DNA of 31,755 nt from Chryseosolibacter sp036402075 (GTDB lineage Bacteria > Bacteroidota > Bacteroidia > Cytophagales > Cyclobacteriaceae), in the NCBI GenBank assembly GCA_036402075.1, contig DASWTP010000043.1, positions 1 to 31,755 on the forward strand. Reading direction: 5' to 3'. Below the pieces are notes generated by a model. That model saw only the letters and a program-made list of their open reading frames with translations. It was not told the origin of the DNA and did not search any database. Shown in pieces: positions 15,711 through 24,601 of this stretch. The position numbers were made by a program, and so were the translations under genes. Position 1 is the stretch's first letter; each line of letters begins with the position of its first letter.

Positions 15711-16973
15711 ATGAAAGGACTGAAAGACTATATTATTCTCTTAGCATTATTATTAGATGTCGCTCAGCTGTACAGCCAAGACACCATTCGACTAAGTCTC
15801 GAACAAATCATTGACTCCGTAGAAACAAATTATCCCCTTGTTCTGCAATACAACTCGCGTATCAAATCATTCGAATCGAAAGCACAGGGCAGCAAAAGCT
15901 GGATGCCTCCAACATTTTCAGCGGGCCTGAATTCATTTCCTTATCAATTGGACATGATCAAGGAAAAGAATGATCCAATGAATTGGGCTGCAATAATGTT
16001 TTCTGTCGAACAAATGATTCCCAATCCGGCAAAGCTAAGAACCAAAGAGAGTTATTACTCTTCACTGAAAGAAGCACAGCAAAACAATGCAGCATGGACG
16101 AAGAACATTTTACGTACCGAAGTTCGCACCCTGTATTATAGACGCCTAGTTGCGGAACGCAAACTTGAACTGCTTAGCGAGAGTCGCCAACTGCTCGATT
16201 TGTTTGTCGCGATCTCTGAATCGCGGTACGCGGTCAACCAGGCAGATCTCAGCACAATTTTTAAGGCGAAAGCCAAAGTAAAGGACATCACTAATATGGA
16301 GCTGATGGTGAAGTCACAGATCAGCGAAAGCAATATTGGTCTGAATACACTGCTGAATCGCTCCATAGATACCTACTTTGAGATAGATACAGTCTTAGCG
16401 CTTAAGAACTATGATTCCATCCGACTCGTACAAGATACGTCCTCTGTTCAGCGGAGCGATATCAACGCCATGGCCAATGCTATCCGTTCAATGGAGTTGA
16501 ACAAGAAATGGATGGCGACCGGAAGTAAACCTGATTTTGGTTTTCGAGTCAGCCACATGACCATGCTAGGAATGCCCGATCAATTCAGCATCATGGGAAT
16601 GGTAACGATACCTATTGCCCGCTGGTCATCAAGTATGTATAAATCGGAAGTGCAGTCGATGAGTTATGAAATTAAGGCGATGAGTTTTGAGAAAGAAAAC
16701 ATGAAACTTATGGCCACCCGTATGATCAATGAGAAACTTTCCATGCTTAAATATGAAAAGGAACAATACGTGAATTTCAAAAGGGAAATAATTCCTTCAT
16801 ACAAGAAGAATCTGGAGGTGAACCTCGCTGCTTACAAGCAAAACACCGGAAGCTTGTTTGTCTTGCTGGACGCCTGGGAAATGTTACTGATGAAGCAATT
16901 GGAACAATTGGATAAGCTTAACGGGCTTCTAACGCTACAGACTGAATACGAATTCGAAACGGAGAGAAGGTAA
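15711..16973 (+). CDS. cusC: TolC-family outer membrane factor of the copper efflux system
   Basis: An outer membrane channel protein of about 420 residues. It has a signal peptide (hydrophobic stretch at 8-20, ending LYSQ), no lipobox Cys, and then the two long coiled-coil repeats of OEP/TolC proteins. Each begins with the usual amphipathic helix (IRLSLEQIIDSVETNYP at 27-43; the second repeat begins at about 230). QMIPNPAKLRTKE matches the family's PNP loop. Methionines are frequent in the second half (MSYEIKAMSFEKENMKLM). I use ATG 15711 and not the adjacent GTG 15708. The stop overlaps the next start by 1 nt (TAATG), which indicates translational coupling to the adaptor gene. Confidence 0.85.
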   Translation: MKGLKDYIILLALLLDVAQLYSQDTIRLSLEQIIDSVETNYPLVLQYNSRIKSFESKAQGSKSWMPPTFSAGLNSFPYQLDMIKEKNDPMNWAAIMFSVEQMIPNPAKLRTKESYYSSLKEAQQNNAAWTKNILRTEVRTLYYRRLVAERKLELLSESRQLLDLFVAISESRYAVNQADLSTIFKAKAKVKDITNMELMVKSQISESNIGLNTLLNRSIDTYFEIDTVLALKNYDSIRLVQDTSSVQRSDINAMANAIRSMELNKKWMATGSKPDFGFRVSHMTMLGMPDQFSIMGMVTIPIARWSSSMYKSEVQSMSYEIKAMSFEKENMKLMATRMINEKLSMLKYEKEQYVNFKREIIPSYKKNLEVNLAAYKQNTGSLFVLLDAWEMLLMKQLEQLDKLNGLLTLQTEYEFETERR

Positions 16974-18148
16974 TGAAGACACGGTGGCAACATATTTTAT
17001 GGTTACTGATCCTGGCAACTGCTTGTGAAAAGCAGACGCAAGAAGGTCACACGAATCATTATAAGCACAACGAGAATGATGCAATCAGTATTGTCTCCCG
17101 TCCAGTCAATCAGGTTGTGTTATCCTCCCAGAAAACTATCAAACCAATAAGAGGCTCGAATAAAAATGCCTTTAAGGCTGTCGGATATATTGACTTTGAT
17201 GAGCGCAGGAGCAATAAGGTGGCCGTGCGAACTTCCGGAAGGATCGAAAAACTCTATGTAAAGTACAATTATCAATACGTAAAAAAAGGACAGGCTATAG
17301 CCGACATTTACAGTCCGGAATTAAATACCTACCAGGAGGAGTATTTGTTCCTGCTGAAATCTTCCGAGGATAGCCTGGCTGAAAAGGCTAAACAAAAATT
17401 AGAACTACTGGGCCTTTCGCAAAGTCAAATTCTCCAATTGGAAACTTCAGGGCTTGTCACTCAGACCATCGCGATCTCTTCTCCTGTGGATGGATTCATT
17501 CGTTTTTCGTCCGATGCTGGCTCGACCGAAGGAATGAGTCTTTCCAAAGGACCCATGAGTCCAATGGCTGGGTTTTCATCAGAAAACAGTCGGCCAGCCG
17601 CCACATCATCGTCAGCAATAGAGGAAGGCGCGTATGTAAATAAGGGCCAAACACTATTTGTTGTCAACGATTGCCGAAAAGTGTCGGCTATTCTTTCTGC
17701 TGACATCGCATCAGAGGCAAAAATCAAAAAAGGAGACAGTGTAAAGCTGAGCCCCGAAGTGTCGGCTGGACAAATTAGAACAGCAGTTGATCTGGTGGAA
17801 CAAGTGTACCACGAAAAGCAACGGTTCACTCAAATGAGAGCGTATCTCGATAATCCTATGCGCACCCTCAAGATCAATTCATTGATCAATGCAGAATTCA
17901 TTTCGGGTCCAAGCGGACTCATTGTTCCTGCATCTTCGGTATACGACCTGGGCACACGCAAAATTGTGTGGGTGAAAACGGGCGAAACGGAATACGGCAT
18001 TGGTTTATTTGAACCGCGGATTGTCAGCACAGGAATCTCGTTAAACAACCTTACTGAAATTTTAAGCGGATTGACCGCTGATGAGGATATAGCATTAGAC
18101 GCGGGTTATATGTTGGATGCTGAAGATATTCTGGAGGAAAACCCATGA
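16973..18148 (+). CDS. cusB: CusB-like periplasmic adaptor 1 (lipoprotein, no HMBD)
   Basis: A 391-residue membrane fusion protein linking CusA to the TolC channel. It has a lipoprotein signal with Cys18 (LATACEK), then a His-rich segment (GHTNHYKH). The barrel-sandwich/lipoyl halves lie around GRIEKLYVKYNYQYVKKGQ (about 90-110) and ISSPVDGFIRF (about 165), split by a helical hairpin. The beta-barrel and membrane-proximal domains follow. Between the second lipoyl half and the barrel is an insertion with methionines (GMSLSKGPMSPMAGF), suggestive of Cu(I)/Ag(I) binding. It lacks the CPMH...CPVCGM heavy-metal domain of its downstream paralogue. It starts within the cusC stop (1-nt overlap) and overlaps the next gene by 4 nt (ATGA). 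Confidence 0.83.
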   Translation: MKTRWQHILWLLILATACEKQTQEGHTNHYKHNENDAISIVSRPVNQVVLSSQKTIKPIRGSNKNAFKAVGYIDFDERRSNKVAVRTSGRIEKLYVKYNYQYVKKGQAIADIYSPELNTYQEEYLFLLKSSEDSLAEKAKQKLELLGLSQSQILQLETSGLVTQTIAISSPVDGFIRFSSDAGSTEGMSLSKGPMSPMAGFSSENSRPAATSSSAIEEGAYVNKGQTLFVVNDCRKVSAILSADIASEAKIKKGDSVKLSPEVSAGQIRTAVDLVEQVYHEKQRFTQMRAYLDNPMRTLKINSLINAEFISGPSGLIVPASSVYDLGTRKIVWVKTGETEYGIGLFEPRIVSTGISLNNLTEILSGLTADEDIALDAGYMLDAEDILEENP

Positions 18149-19344
18149 AGATTACCCCTGCCATATTCGCGCTATTTTCGTTGCTGATGATTTCCAGCTG
18201 CGAGAAACCAGCGCATCATCATTCAGAATCCGGCATTTACTATACGTGTCCGATGCACAGCGCAGTCCGTTCCGAGAAGCCAGGAGCTTGCCCTGTTTGC
18301 GGCATGGCACTGGTGAAAGTAGAAACAAAGAATGAGCGCAAAGAAGATCACTCAAACATGGTGATGCTTGATACACTAAGGCAAATACTCGCGCACATCT
18401 CTGTCGATACCATTAAGCCAAGCGCAGTGACTACACAAACAACTTTTGTCGGAAAAGCATCAACAAATAAGAACCTGTCTGCTATTGTAACAGCAAGAGT
18501 TAATGGCAGGATTGATCGGCTATTCATTCGGCAGGAAAACGAGCGGGTTGTAAGGGGCCAGCCACTATACAGTATTTACAGTGAAGAATTGCTTGCCGAC
18601 CAGATTGATTACCTCTCCGCTATACGGCAACGCACAAAATTCCCGAAACAACAAACAACAGTAAATGAGTTGATCCAGGGAGGAAAGGAAAAGTTGCGAT
18701 TGTGGGGAATGACGAAAAAGCAGATTACCGCCCTTGAAGAAAACCAACAGACATCTGCATTGTTGACACAATATAGTGCATACAATGGCTTTGTTACAAA
18801 ACTCCTGATTAACGAAGGACAGTACGCAGAAATTGGCAAACCGCTTCTTGAGATTTCAAACCTCAGTTCTGTGTGGATAGAGACTCAAGTATATTCTAAC
18901 GAAATAAGATATTTAAATGATTGGAGAGAAATTTCAATAAAATTAGACGCACTGCCTGACGCAGCATATAAAGGAAAAATTGTTTTTGAAAATCCCGCGC
19001 TTGAGCCGAATTCAAAGGTTAACCTTGTACGGTTCCAGGTGGATAATAAAAACAACTTGATAAAACCCGGCATGATGGCTCGTGTCACCATTGTTTATAG
19101 TAAGAAAGAAACGCTGGTAGTGCCGAGACAAGCAGTCCTGATCGGACGCGTGAAGGTAGTCTGGGTAGAAGTTGAACCAGGTATGTTTGAGAGGAGGATA
19201 GTCGAAACAGGTATCGAGAATAAGAAGGTTGTTGAAATTCTTTCCGGCCTTAAAGGCGGTGAACGGGTCGTTACATCAGGAGCCTATTTGTTGAATAGCG
19301 AGCTTATTTTGAAAAGTGGTGCTGCAAAATCGCATATCCATTAG
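18145..19344 (+). CDS. cusB: CusB-like periplasmic adaptor 2 with N-terminal heavy-metal-binding domain
   Basis: A 399-residue lipoprotein (Cys19 in MISSCEK). It begins with His24-His26 and a heavy-metal-binding domain: C35-P-M-H38, then C49-P-V-C52-G-M, the fold found in many CusB and CopA proteins. A standard adaptor follows, with lipoyl halves (GRIDRLFIRQENERVVRGQPLY and YNGFVTKLLINEGQ), a helical hairpin, a beta-barrel (WIETQVYSNEI) and a membrane-proximal domain (LVVPRQAVLIGRVKVVWVE). The HMBD probably captures Cu(I)/Ag(I) and hands it to CusA. Having both this and the preceding HMBD-free adaptor in one operon suggests a mixed adaptor ring or alternative pumps. It is the last gene of the operon, and a hairpin with a T-rich tail follows at 19353. 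Confidence 0.87.
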   Translation: MKITPAIFALFSLLMISSCEKPAHHHSESGIYYTCPMHSAVRSEKPGACPVCGMALVKVETKNERKEDHSNMVMLDTLRQILAHISVDTIKPSAVTTQTTFVGKASTNKNLSAIVTARVNGRIDRLFIRQENERVVRGQPLYSIYSEELLADQIDYLSAIRQRTKFPKQQTTVNELIQGGKEKLRLWGMTKKQITALEENQQTSALLTQYSAYNGFVTKLLINEGQYAEIGKPLLEISNLSSVWIETQVYSNEIRYLNDWREISIKLDALPDAAYKGKIVFENPALEPNSKVNLVRFQVDNKNNLIKPGMMARVTIVYSKKETLVVPRQAVLIGRVKVVWVEVEPGMFERRIVETGIENKKVVEILSGLKGGERVVTSGAYLLNSELILKSGAAKSHIH

Positions 19345-19352
19345 ATTGCTTG

Positions 19353-19378
19353 AAAGCGGTGTCTACCACTTTTTCTTC
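19353..19378 (+). terminator. putative terminator of the cus operon
   Basis: AAAG-C-GGT pairs with ACC-A-CTTT (one mismatch) around a 4-nt loop and runs into a T-rich stretch, 9 nt after the last cus stop. The stem is modest. The remaining 240 bp up to the kup stop at 19619 hold no gene I can support. Confidence 0.45.
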
Positions 19379-19618
19379 ACCAACCTTCCATGGTAATACA
19401 AAGCAGATCGTCAAGAACTACTAGTCAGGCCAGCATTGACTATCCGTAACCCTGTGGTTCGATAGCCAGGCTGACACGATTAGTCAAAGGTCGCTTGATA
19501 AGGGGTTTCAGAATGGCCTTTCCTTCTGCAGAATTGAGCAAAAAGTTGGCTAAAAGCGAATACTTGTTTTGAATTCATTTCGAAGAAATTCCCAAACGGC
19601 AATCCTTCGCGACTTGAG

Positions 19619-21565
19619 CTAATCCCGTTCGCGCTTAATTTTCGCTTTGACCGCAGGGCCAACCATAATCGGCACTTTTTCAATTTCAATGTTTGCCGTC
19701 TCCAGTCCATACATGGCTTCAGTTGATAAGCTCAACTGTTTGATGACGCGGTAACCTGAGATCACAAACCTTTCGAAAGTCGATATCTCACTGTCTGCGG
19801 ATGCCCAGGAATGAAGGGAAATGAATTTAAAATCCGCCATCATGCTGTATTTATGAAGCGAGTTGTAAGGACTTATTAAGTCAATTTCCCCAGCATCTGC
19901 CATTTCGTGAATTATCTTATTGAACAAAGTATTCACTCTATGAGGAGTTTTAAAACCGAGCCGCATGCTGATGAAAAATGCTTTCTTCGGAATGATCGTA
20001 TCGACCTTGTACTTACTTGTAAACGGACTATCAACTGTTTCGACATGAACGAACCAATAAACATCGGCACGTTTCGGACGCTTCTTGAAAATCGAGTAGA
20101 TTATATTCGAGTCAATGTATCTTCTGCTGTCTGCAACAGAAAGGTATACAAGGTTAGTGGCTTCCTTAGAAACGCCTTCATCGTTCTGAAGGTCTTTCAA
20201 CATCGCTTCATAATGCCGAAGGTCAACGAACTCCGTATGCCGCTGACGAAGTTCCCGCGCTTTATGAAGTATGAACATCATGAAAAAAAAGATTGCCGCG
20301 ATCAGAAACGTGAACCACCCGCCATGCTCGAACTTGTCAAGATTTGAAACCAGGAACATCCCTTCGAGTGAAAAGAAAGCAACGGCAAGTATGACACTCC
20401 TGTAAGTTGATTTTTTTACGGTAGTGAAATAGAATACAAGCAGCGATGTTGTCATCAGCATGTTTACCATAATGGCCAATCCGTACGCTCCCTCCATGGC
20501 AGCTGACTCCTTGAAAATCCAAACTATTGAGAGGCTTCCTGCCATGAGAATCCAATTTATTGCCGGGATATAAATCTGACCTTTTGATTCACTTGGGTAT
20601 CGTACTCGCAAAGCTGGCCATAGCTTCAATTTCATTGCTTCATTCACAAGTGAGAATACTCCGGTGATCAAGGCCTGGCTGGCAATGATTGTCGCAAGGG
20701 TTGACACAACCACACCCACAATCAGCAACTGTTCTGGAAAGATCGAAAAAAACGGAATCCGATCGCCTAATAACCGGCCGGACTCGGTTAGAAGAAATGC
20801 ACCCTGTCCAAAATAATTGATCAACAAACAAACTTTGACAAAAGCCCAGCCTACTCTCACATTCGGCTTGCCCACATGTCCTAAATCAGAGTATAGGGCT
20901 TCCGCTCCGGTCGTGCAAAGGAACACGGCACTTAATAGCCAGAAGCCGTGAGGATACTCCGCAATCAGTTGATAGGCATAATATGGGTTGAGGGCTTTCA
21001 GCACGCCAGGCTGCAATATGATCTGAGGCAAACCCGTTGCAGCAAGAACCAAAAACCACACTGTCATAATTGGCCCAAAAGTTTTCCCTACCACCGCAGA
21101 GCCAAATTGCTGAAATATAAAGAGTGCAAAGAGGATAGCAACTACAATACTAGTAGTTGGCATAGAAGGATATCGCAGCTTCAGCCCTTCAACAGCTGAC
21201 GAAACACTGAACGCTGGGGTCAAAAATCCATCGGCAATCAAGGTACAGCATCCGATGATTGCTGGATAAATAACCCAATTCGCTTTATATCTTCTGACAA
21301 GTGCATAGAGCGCGAAAATTCCTCCTTCACCTTTGTTGTCAGCGTTTAACGCCAGATAGATGTATTTAAGCGATGTTATTAATGTTAGCGTCCAAAAAAT
21401 ACATGAGAGTCCACCCAGCACCAGTTCTTCGGTGATCGGCCGGTCACCTATAATAAATTTTAACGTGTAAATGGGAGATGTTCCAATATCTCCGTAGATG
21501 ATTCCGAGTGCGATTAGAACTCCGGCTTTGGACAGCTGATGATGCTTGTTCGTGGCAAATTCCAT
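19619..21565 (-). CDS. kup: Kup-family potassium uptake permease (copy 1, coupled to kdpE)
   Basis: A 648-residue K+/H+ symporter of the KUP/HAK/KT family. About twelve membrane helices fill residues 13-460 and a cytosolic domain of about 180 residues follows. The family signature GIIYGDIGTSPIYT is at 21-34 with its conserved Asp26. CTTGAEALYSDLGH and the GEGGIFALYALVRR loop are also typical. The ATG at 21565 lies one base after the kdpE stop, so this gene is the last of a kdpD-kdpE-kup operon and its translation is probably coupled. It is a paralogue of the kup at 24602 (shared FGQGAxLxTxxG and ALNPYYAxxL motifs). Placing a constitutive-type low-affinity K+ carrier directly under a Kdp two-component system is unusual. 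Confidence 0.92.
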   Translation of the reverse strand: MEFATNKHHQLSKAGVLIALGIIYGDIGTSPIYTLKFIIGDRPITEELVLGGLSCIFWTLTLITSLKYIYLALNADNKGEGGIFALYALVRRYKANWVIYPAIIGCCTLIADGFLTPAFSVSSAVEGLKLRYPSMPTTSIVVAILFALFIFQQFGSAVVGKTFGPIMTVWFLVLAATGLPQIILQPGVLKALNPYYAYQLIAEYPHGFWLLSAVFLCTTGAEALYSDLGHVGKPNVRVGWAFVKVCLLINYFGQGAFLLTESGRLLGDRIPFFSIFPEQLLIVGVVVSTLATIIASQALITGVFSLVNEAMKLKLWPALRVRYPSESKGQIYIPAINWILMAGSLSIVWIFKESAAMEGAYGLAIMVNMLMTTSLLVFYFTTVKKSTYRSVILAVAFFSLEGMFLVSNLDKFEHGGWFTFLIAAIFFFMMFILHKARELRQRHTEFVDLRHYEAMLKDLQNDEGVSKEATNLVYLSVADSRRYIDSNIIYSIFKKRPKRADVYWFVHVETVDSPFTSKYKVDTIIPKKAFFISMRLGFKTPHRVNTLFNKIIHEMADAGEIDLISPYNSLHKYSMMADFKFISLHSWASADSEISTFERFVISGYRVIKQLSLSTEAMYGLETANIEIEKVPIMVGPAVKAKIKRERD

Positions 21566-21566
21566 T

Positions 21567-22253
21567 TCAATGATTGGCTGAGAACCGATAACCTACTCCC
21601 GATTCGGTAATTATATATTTCGGACGATTGGGGTCGTCCTCAATTTTCTTGCGCAGCGCTCCAATAAATACTCTGAGATATTGCGATTGCTCGTGGTAAT
21701 GCTGTCCCCATATTTGAGTAAGCAAATAGTGATGTGTCAATACTTTCCCTTCGTTGCGGACAAGTAGCGAAAACAGTGAATATTCAGTGGAAGTAAGTTT
21801 AACGAATTGGTTGTTCTTCTTTACTGTGCGCGCGACCAGATCGATTGAGACATTCGAGAGCGTAATTTCGGTTTTATTTCCTTCTTGCTGCGAGTGTCTC
21901 ATGGCACTCCGTAATCGCGCGAGGAGCTCCCCGGAACGGAAAGGCTTGACAACATAATCGTTGGCGCCACTATCCAGGGCCCGAACAATTGCTTGTTCAT
22001 CACTTTGCACTGAGATGATCAGTATTGGTTTCGTATACCATTCACGCAGATGCTGCAAAACTTGCTGACCGCTTCTGTCGGGTAAGCCGAGATCGAGAAG
22101 TATCAGATCGGGTGGATGCTGCGCAACTATTGAAATACCCTCTGCAGCGGTCGTGGCCGTCAAAACCTCGAAGTCATTGCTCTGCAGCGTGATCTGAAGA
22201 AGTCTCCTGATCTGAGGCTCGTCATCGATAATAAGTATTTTAGGCTTATGCAT
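21567..22253 (-). CDS. kdpE: KdpE-like OmpR-family response regulator
   Basis: A 228-residue response regulator. Its receiver domain (1 to about 118) has the acidic pair D10/D11, phospho-acceptor D54 (LILLDLGLPD) and the VVKPF lysine loop. The winged-helix DNA-binding domain (about 130-228) ends in RVFIGALRKKIEDDPNRPKYIITESGVGYRF, which is OmpR/PhoB type and closest to KdpE. I use the ATG at 22253; the open frame extends upstream to 22361, but that extension lies inside kdpD. The gene overlaps the end of kdpD by 8 nt and stops one base before kup. The likely targets are its own operon and the divergent porin-kup operon, through the tandem repeat at 23395-23416. Confidence 0.88.
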   Translation of the reverse strand: MHKPKILIIDDEPQIRRLLQITLQSNDFEVLTATTAAEGISIVAQHPPDLILLDLGLPDRSGQQVLQHLREWYTKPILIISVQSDEQAIVRALDSGANDYVVKPFRSGELLARLRSAMRHSQQEGNKTEITLSNVSIDLVARTVKKNNQFVKLTSTEYSLFSLLVRNEGKVLTHHYLLTQIWGQHYHEQSQYLRVFIGALRKKIEDDPNRPKYIITESGVGYRFSANH

Positions 22254-23325
22254 CTTTGATCTTGTTGGGATTCGATACCTCTGTTTCAATCTCAATGGTG
22301 AACATGGCACCACATACCGGTAGATTTTCCAACCTGATAACGCCATGATGTGCTTCGACAAAGCCCTTTACAATTGAAAGTCCGAGACCTGTACCGCCTT
22401 TCGATCCCTGCGGCTGATAGAACTTCGTGAAAACATTTTCAAACTCTTCAGGAGGAAACCCACGCCCATTATCCGCCACTTTTAAAATGAGTTTGTCATC
22501 GGTATAGCGTGCCTGAATTGTTATGGTAGTATTCTCAGGAGTGTGCACTACCGCGTTATAGATGAGATTATAGAGAACTTGTTCCATAATTCCGAAATCC
22601 AGTTTGAATAGTGGCAAGTGTTCGTCAATGTCGATTGAGGTTCTAAACCTTTCGAGCTGTGGCTCCAGGTGATGCACGACTTTATGAATAAGTTCATGCA
22701 CATCCACCCAATCCTTTTTTATCTGGAATACTCCTGACTCCAGCCGGGACATGCTCAGGAGATTTTCAACTTGTTGATTCAAGCGCAGGGAAGCAATTGA
22801 TACTTCTGACAGAAGCTCCTTTCTGGTCGCCTCAGTAAGTTTATCAGGATTGTTGATAAGATTATCGGTGGCGCCAATAATTGTCGTGATGGGAGTTCTT
22901 AATTCGTGCGACAGGGAATTGAAAAGCGTATTATAGAACTGTACTTCTTTGGCGCGTTCGGATTTCTCACGGACCTCTTTCTCCATCTGCCTGATCTTAA
23001 AAGTAAGAACACTGCTGATGAGTGCAATAATGAAGTACATCGCCAAAAGAATCCGGTCTTCCGTCTCACCTATCGTAAGTGTGAAATGCGGTGGTATGAA
23101 AAAGAAATCCCAAACTAATGCCGAAAGTGTAGCCGCGAGCAATACAGGAAATATATCGAGGAATATCGCCAGAAAGGAAACAGTGACGAGGAAAATCAAC
23201 GCGACATTTCGATAGTGAATAAAATTGTCGAGGACCAGACTTAGAATTGTTGACGAACCAACTGCCATCACGCAAATCGCATATTGCTGTTTCTTAGGCG
23301 GGTTACTGAAAAGGAATCCTTTCAC
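22246..23325 (-). CDS. kdpD: short KdpD-like sensor histidine kinase (lacks the KdpD N-terminal cytosolic domains)
   Basis: A 359-residue histidine kinase. About 14-110 form the four-helix DUF4118 membrane domain of KdpD (VWDFFFIPPHFTLTIG is a characteristic loop). The dimerisation/phospho-acceptor helix follows with H140 (FNSLSHELRTPITT), then the ATPase domain with N-box NLIYNAVVHTP, G1 DNGRGF and G2 GTGLGLSI. Compared with E. coli KdpD (894 residues) it has lost the roughly 400-residue KdpD/USP nucleotide-sensing module and the GAF domain, so only the membrane part can sense. The start is GTG 23325. It heads the operon with kdpE and kup. No kdpFABC is present in the window. Confidence 0.87.
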   Translation of the reverse strand: MKGFLFSNPPKKQQYAICVMAVGSSTILSLVLDNFIHYRNVALIFLVTVSFLAIFLDIFPVLLAATLSALVWDFFFIPPHFTLTIGETEDRILLAMYFIIALISSVLTFKIRQMEKEVREKSERAKEVQFYNTLFNSLSHELRTPITTIIGATDNLINNPDKLTEATRKELLSEVSIASLRLNQQVENLLSMSRLESGVFQIKKDWVDVHELIHKVVHHLEPQLERFRTSIDIDEHLPLFKLDFGIMEQVLYNLIYNAVVHTPENTTITIQARYTDDKLILKVADNGRGFPPEEFENVFTKFYQPQGSKGGTGLGLSIVKGFVEAHHGVIRLENLPVCGAMFTIEIETEVSNPNKIKDA

Positions 23326-23344
23326 AATTTATCCGTTTACGCTA

Positions 23345-23352
23345 CAAAGCTA
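23345..23352 (-). promoter_or_regulatory. -7 element of the kdpD-kdpE-kup operon
   Basis: TAGCTTTG on the minus strand is a perfect TAnnTTTG box, placing transcription initiation about 13 nt before the kdpD GTG. No TTG lies at the -33 distance, which suits a promoter that depends on an activator bound upstream at the 11-bp tandem repeat. Confidence 0.5.
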
Positions 23353-23394
23353 CAACGAGTGACATAAAGGGTAGGTAAAAAGAACAGCTGATTG

Positions 23395-23416
23395 TATAAA
23401 GATTTTATAAAGATTT
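23395..23416. promoter_or_regulatory. perfect tandem 11-bp repeat, candidate KdpE operator
   Basis: TATAAAGATTT occurs twice in direct succession, 23395-23405 and 23406-23416. OmpR/PhoB-family regulators bind head-to-tail half-sites spaced one helical turn (10-11 bp) apart, often A/T-rich. The repeat lies between the divergent kdpD (start 23325) and porin (start 23474) genes, about 43 bp behind the kdpD -7 box and 57 bp before the porin ATG, so it could serve both operons. Confidence 0.55.
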
Positions 23417-23473
23417 TTCTAAAAAATCGGTCACGACCCCCACTTCTAATCCATAATTGTTATACTGCAATTT

Positions 23474-24568
23474 ATGAGAGCGGTTTGGACTATCACTATT
23501 ATGCTGGCGTTTCCGTCAATCGCCTTCAGCCAGATTGTAAACACAGCTACAATGGATTCTTCCAGTTATGTTGTAACAGGCAAAGTCACCGTTGAAGGGT
23601 ATGTTGACACTTACTATGCCTACAACTTCAATGAGCGCGACACCAAAGATATTCCATATTTCGTTTCTATGTCGAGGCACAATGAGTTCAACGTCAATTT
23701 AGCCTTCGTAGACGTCAAGTATTCATCGCACAGTCTGCGAGCTCGGATTGTTCCAGGTTTTGGAACTTACGTAAATGCCAATTACGCGAACGAACCGGCA
23801 TCATTGAAAAATCTGATCGAGGCCAATGTTGGAATCAGAATCTTTAAGGATAAAGGTTTTTGGATTGATGCCGGAGTTTTAGGATCCCCTTACACGAATG
23901 AGAGCGCCATATCGAAGGATCATCTTGCCTATACGCGATCACTTGCGGCCGAAAATGTGCCTTACTATTTGTCCGGGGTAAAGGCAACGCTTCCGCTTTC
24001 ATCGAAATTCAACGCGTATCTGTTTCTGTTGAACGGATGGCAACAGATTGCAGATCAAAATTCAAATAAGTCCTTCGGCTCACAGATAGAGTTGCGCCCG
24101 AACAATAATCTTTTGATTACCTGGAACACCTATATTGGAAAAGAACGCGCTGCAATAGATTCAGTAAATGGAACGCGCTACTTCTCTGACTTGTACTTTA
24201 TCTACAAAAAGGCAAAGCTCTCGATGACAGGATGCGTTTATTATGGTATTCAAGAACACATGGATGAAAATTTAAAATGGATGCAGGCAAATATTATTAC
24301 AAGATATCGGCTTAGCTCCGTTGTTTCAACAACGCTGCGCTTCGAGTATTTTAACGACTCAAAGGGAGTATTGATTGTCCCGGTAGTTCCGGCAGCTGAG
24401 TTCAAAACATCAGGCGCTTCCCTCGGTATCGATTTTTTAATAGAAGATAATGTATTGCTCCGGACAGAAGCGCGACAACTGTTTTCGAGCAATAATATTT
24501 ACCTTGACCGTGGCAGACCAGCAACAAGCAGCTTCACGCTTACAGCCAGTCTTTGCGCATGGTTTTAA
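23474..24568 (+). CDS. outer membrane beta-barrel porin (putative porin-2/OmpL-like)
   Basis: A 364-residue outer membrane protein with a signal peptide of about 20 residues (MRAVWTITIMLAFPSIAFSQ). An alternating beta-strand pattern follows, ending in a terminal strand with aromatic C-terminus (SFTLTASLCAWF). GYVDTYYAYNFNERDTKDIPYFVSMSRHNEFNVNLAFVDVKY and the later GVLGSPYTNES region fit the putative beta-barrel porin-2 family of Bacteroidota, whose members often sit in kdp loci. It is divergent from kdpD and followed 33 nt later by a second kup on the same strand. The likely role is to let K+ through the outer membrane to the Kup carriers; that is inference from position. Confidence 0.8.
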   Translation: MRAVWTITIMLAFPSIAFSQIVNTATMDSSSYVVTGKVTVEGYVDTYYAYNFNERDTKDIPYFVSMSRHNEFNVNLAFVDVKYSSHSLRARIVPGFGTYVNANYANEPASLKNLIEANVGIRIFKDKGFWIDAGVLGSPYTNESAISKDHLAYTRSLAAENVPYYLSGVKATLPLSSKFNAYLFLLNGWQQIADQNSNKSFGSQIELRPNNNLLITWNTYIGKERAAIDSVNGTRYFSDLYFIYKKAKLSMTGCVYYGIQEHMDENLKWMQANIITRYRLSSVVSTTLRFEYFNDSKGVLIVPVVPAAEFKTSGASLGIDFLIEDNVLLRTEARQLFSSNNIYLDRGRPATSSFTLTASLCAWF

Positions 24569-24601
24569 CATGCATTAAATTTTTACAAATTTACGTCATA
24601 G

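Noticed and set aside
19441..19475. GGTTCGA stretch resembling a tRNA T-arm in the gap after the cus operon
   Set aside because: The flanking stem does not pair properly and no acceptor, D or anticodon arm can be drawn around it.
22254..22361. Longer kdpE start giving a 36-residue N-terminal extension
   Set aside because: The extension lies wholly inside kdpD and has no receiver-domain character. The ATG at 22253 gives the standard receiver start.
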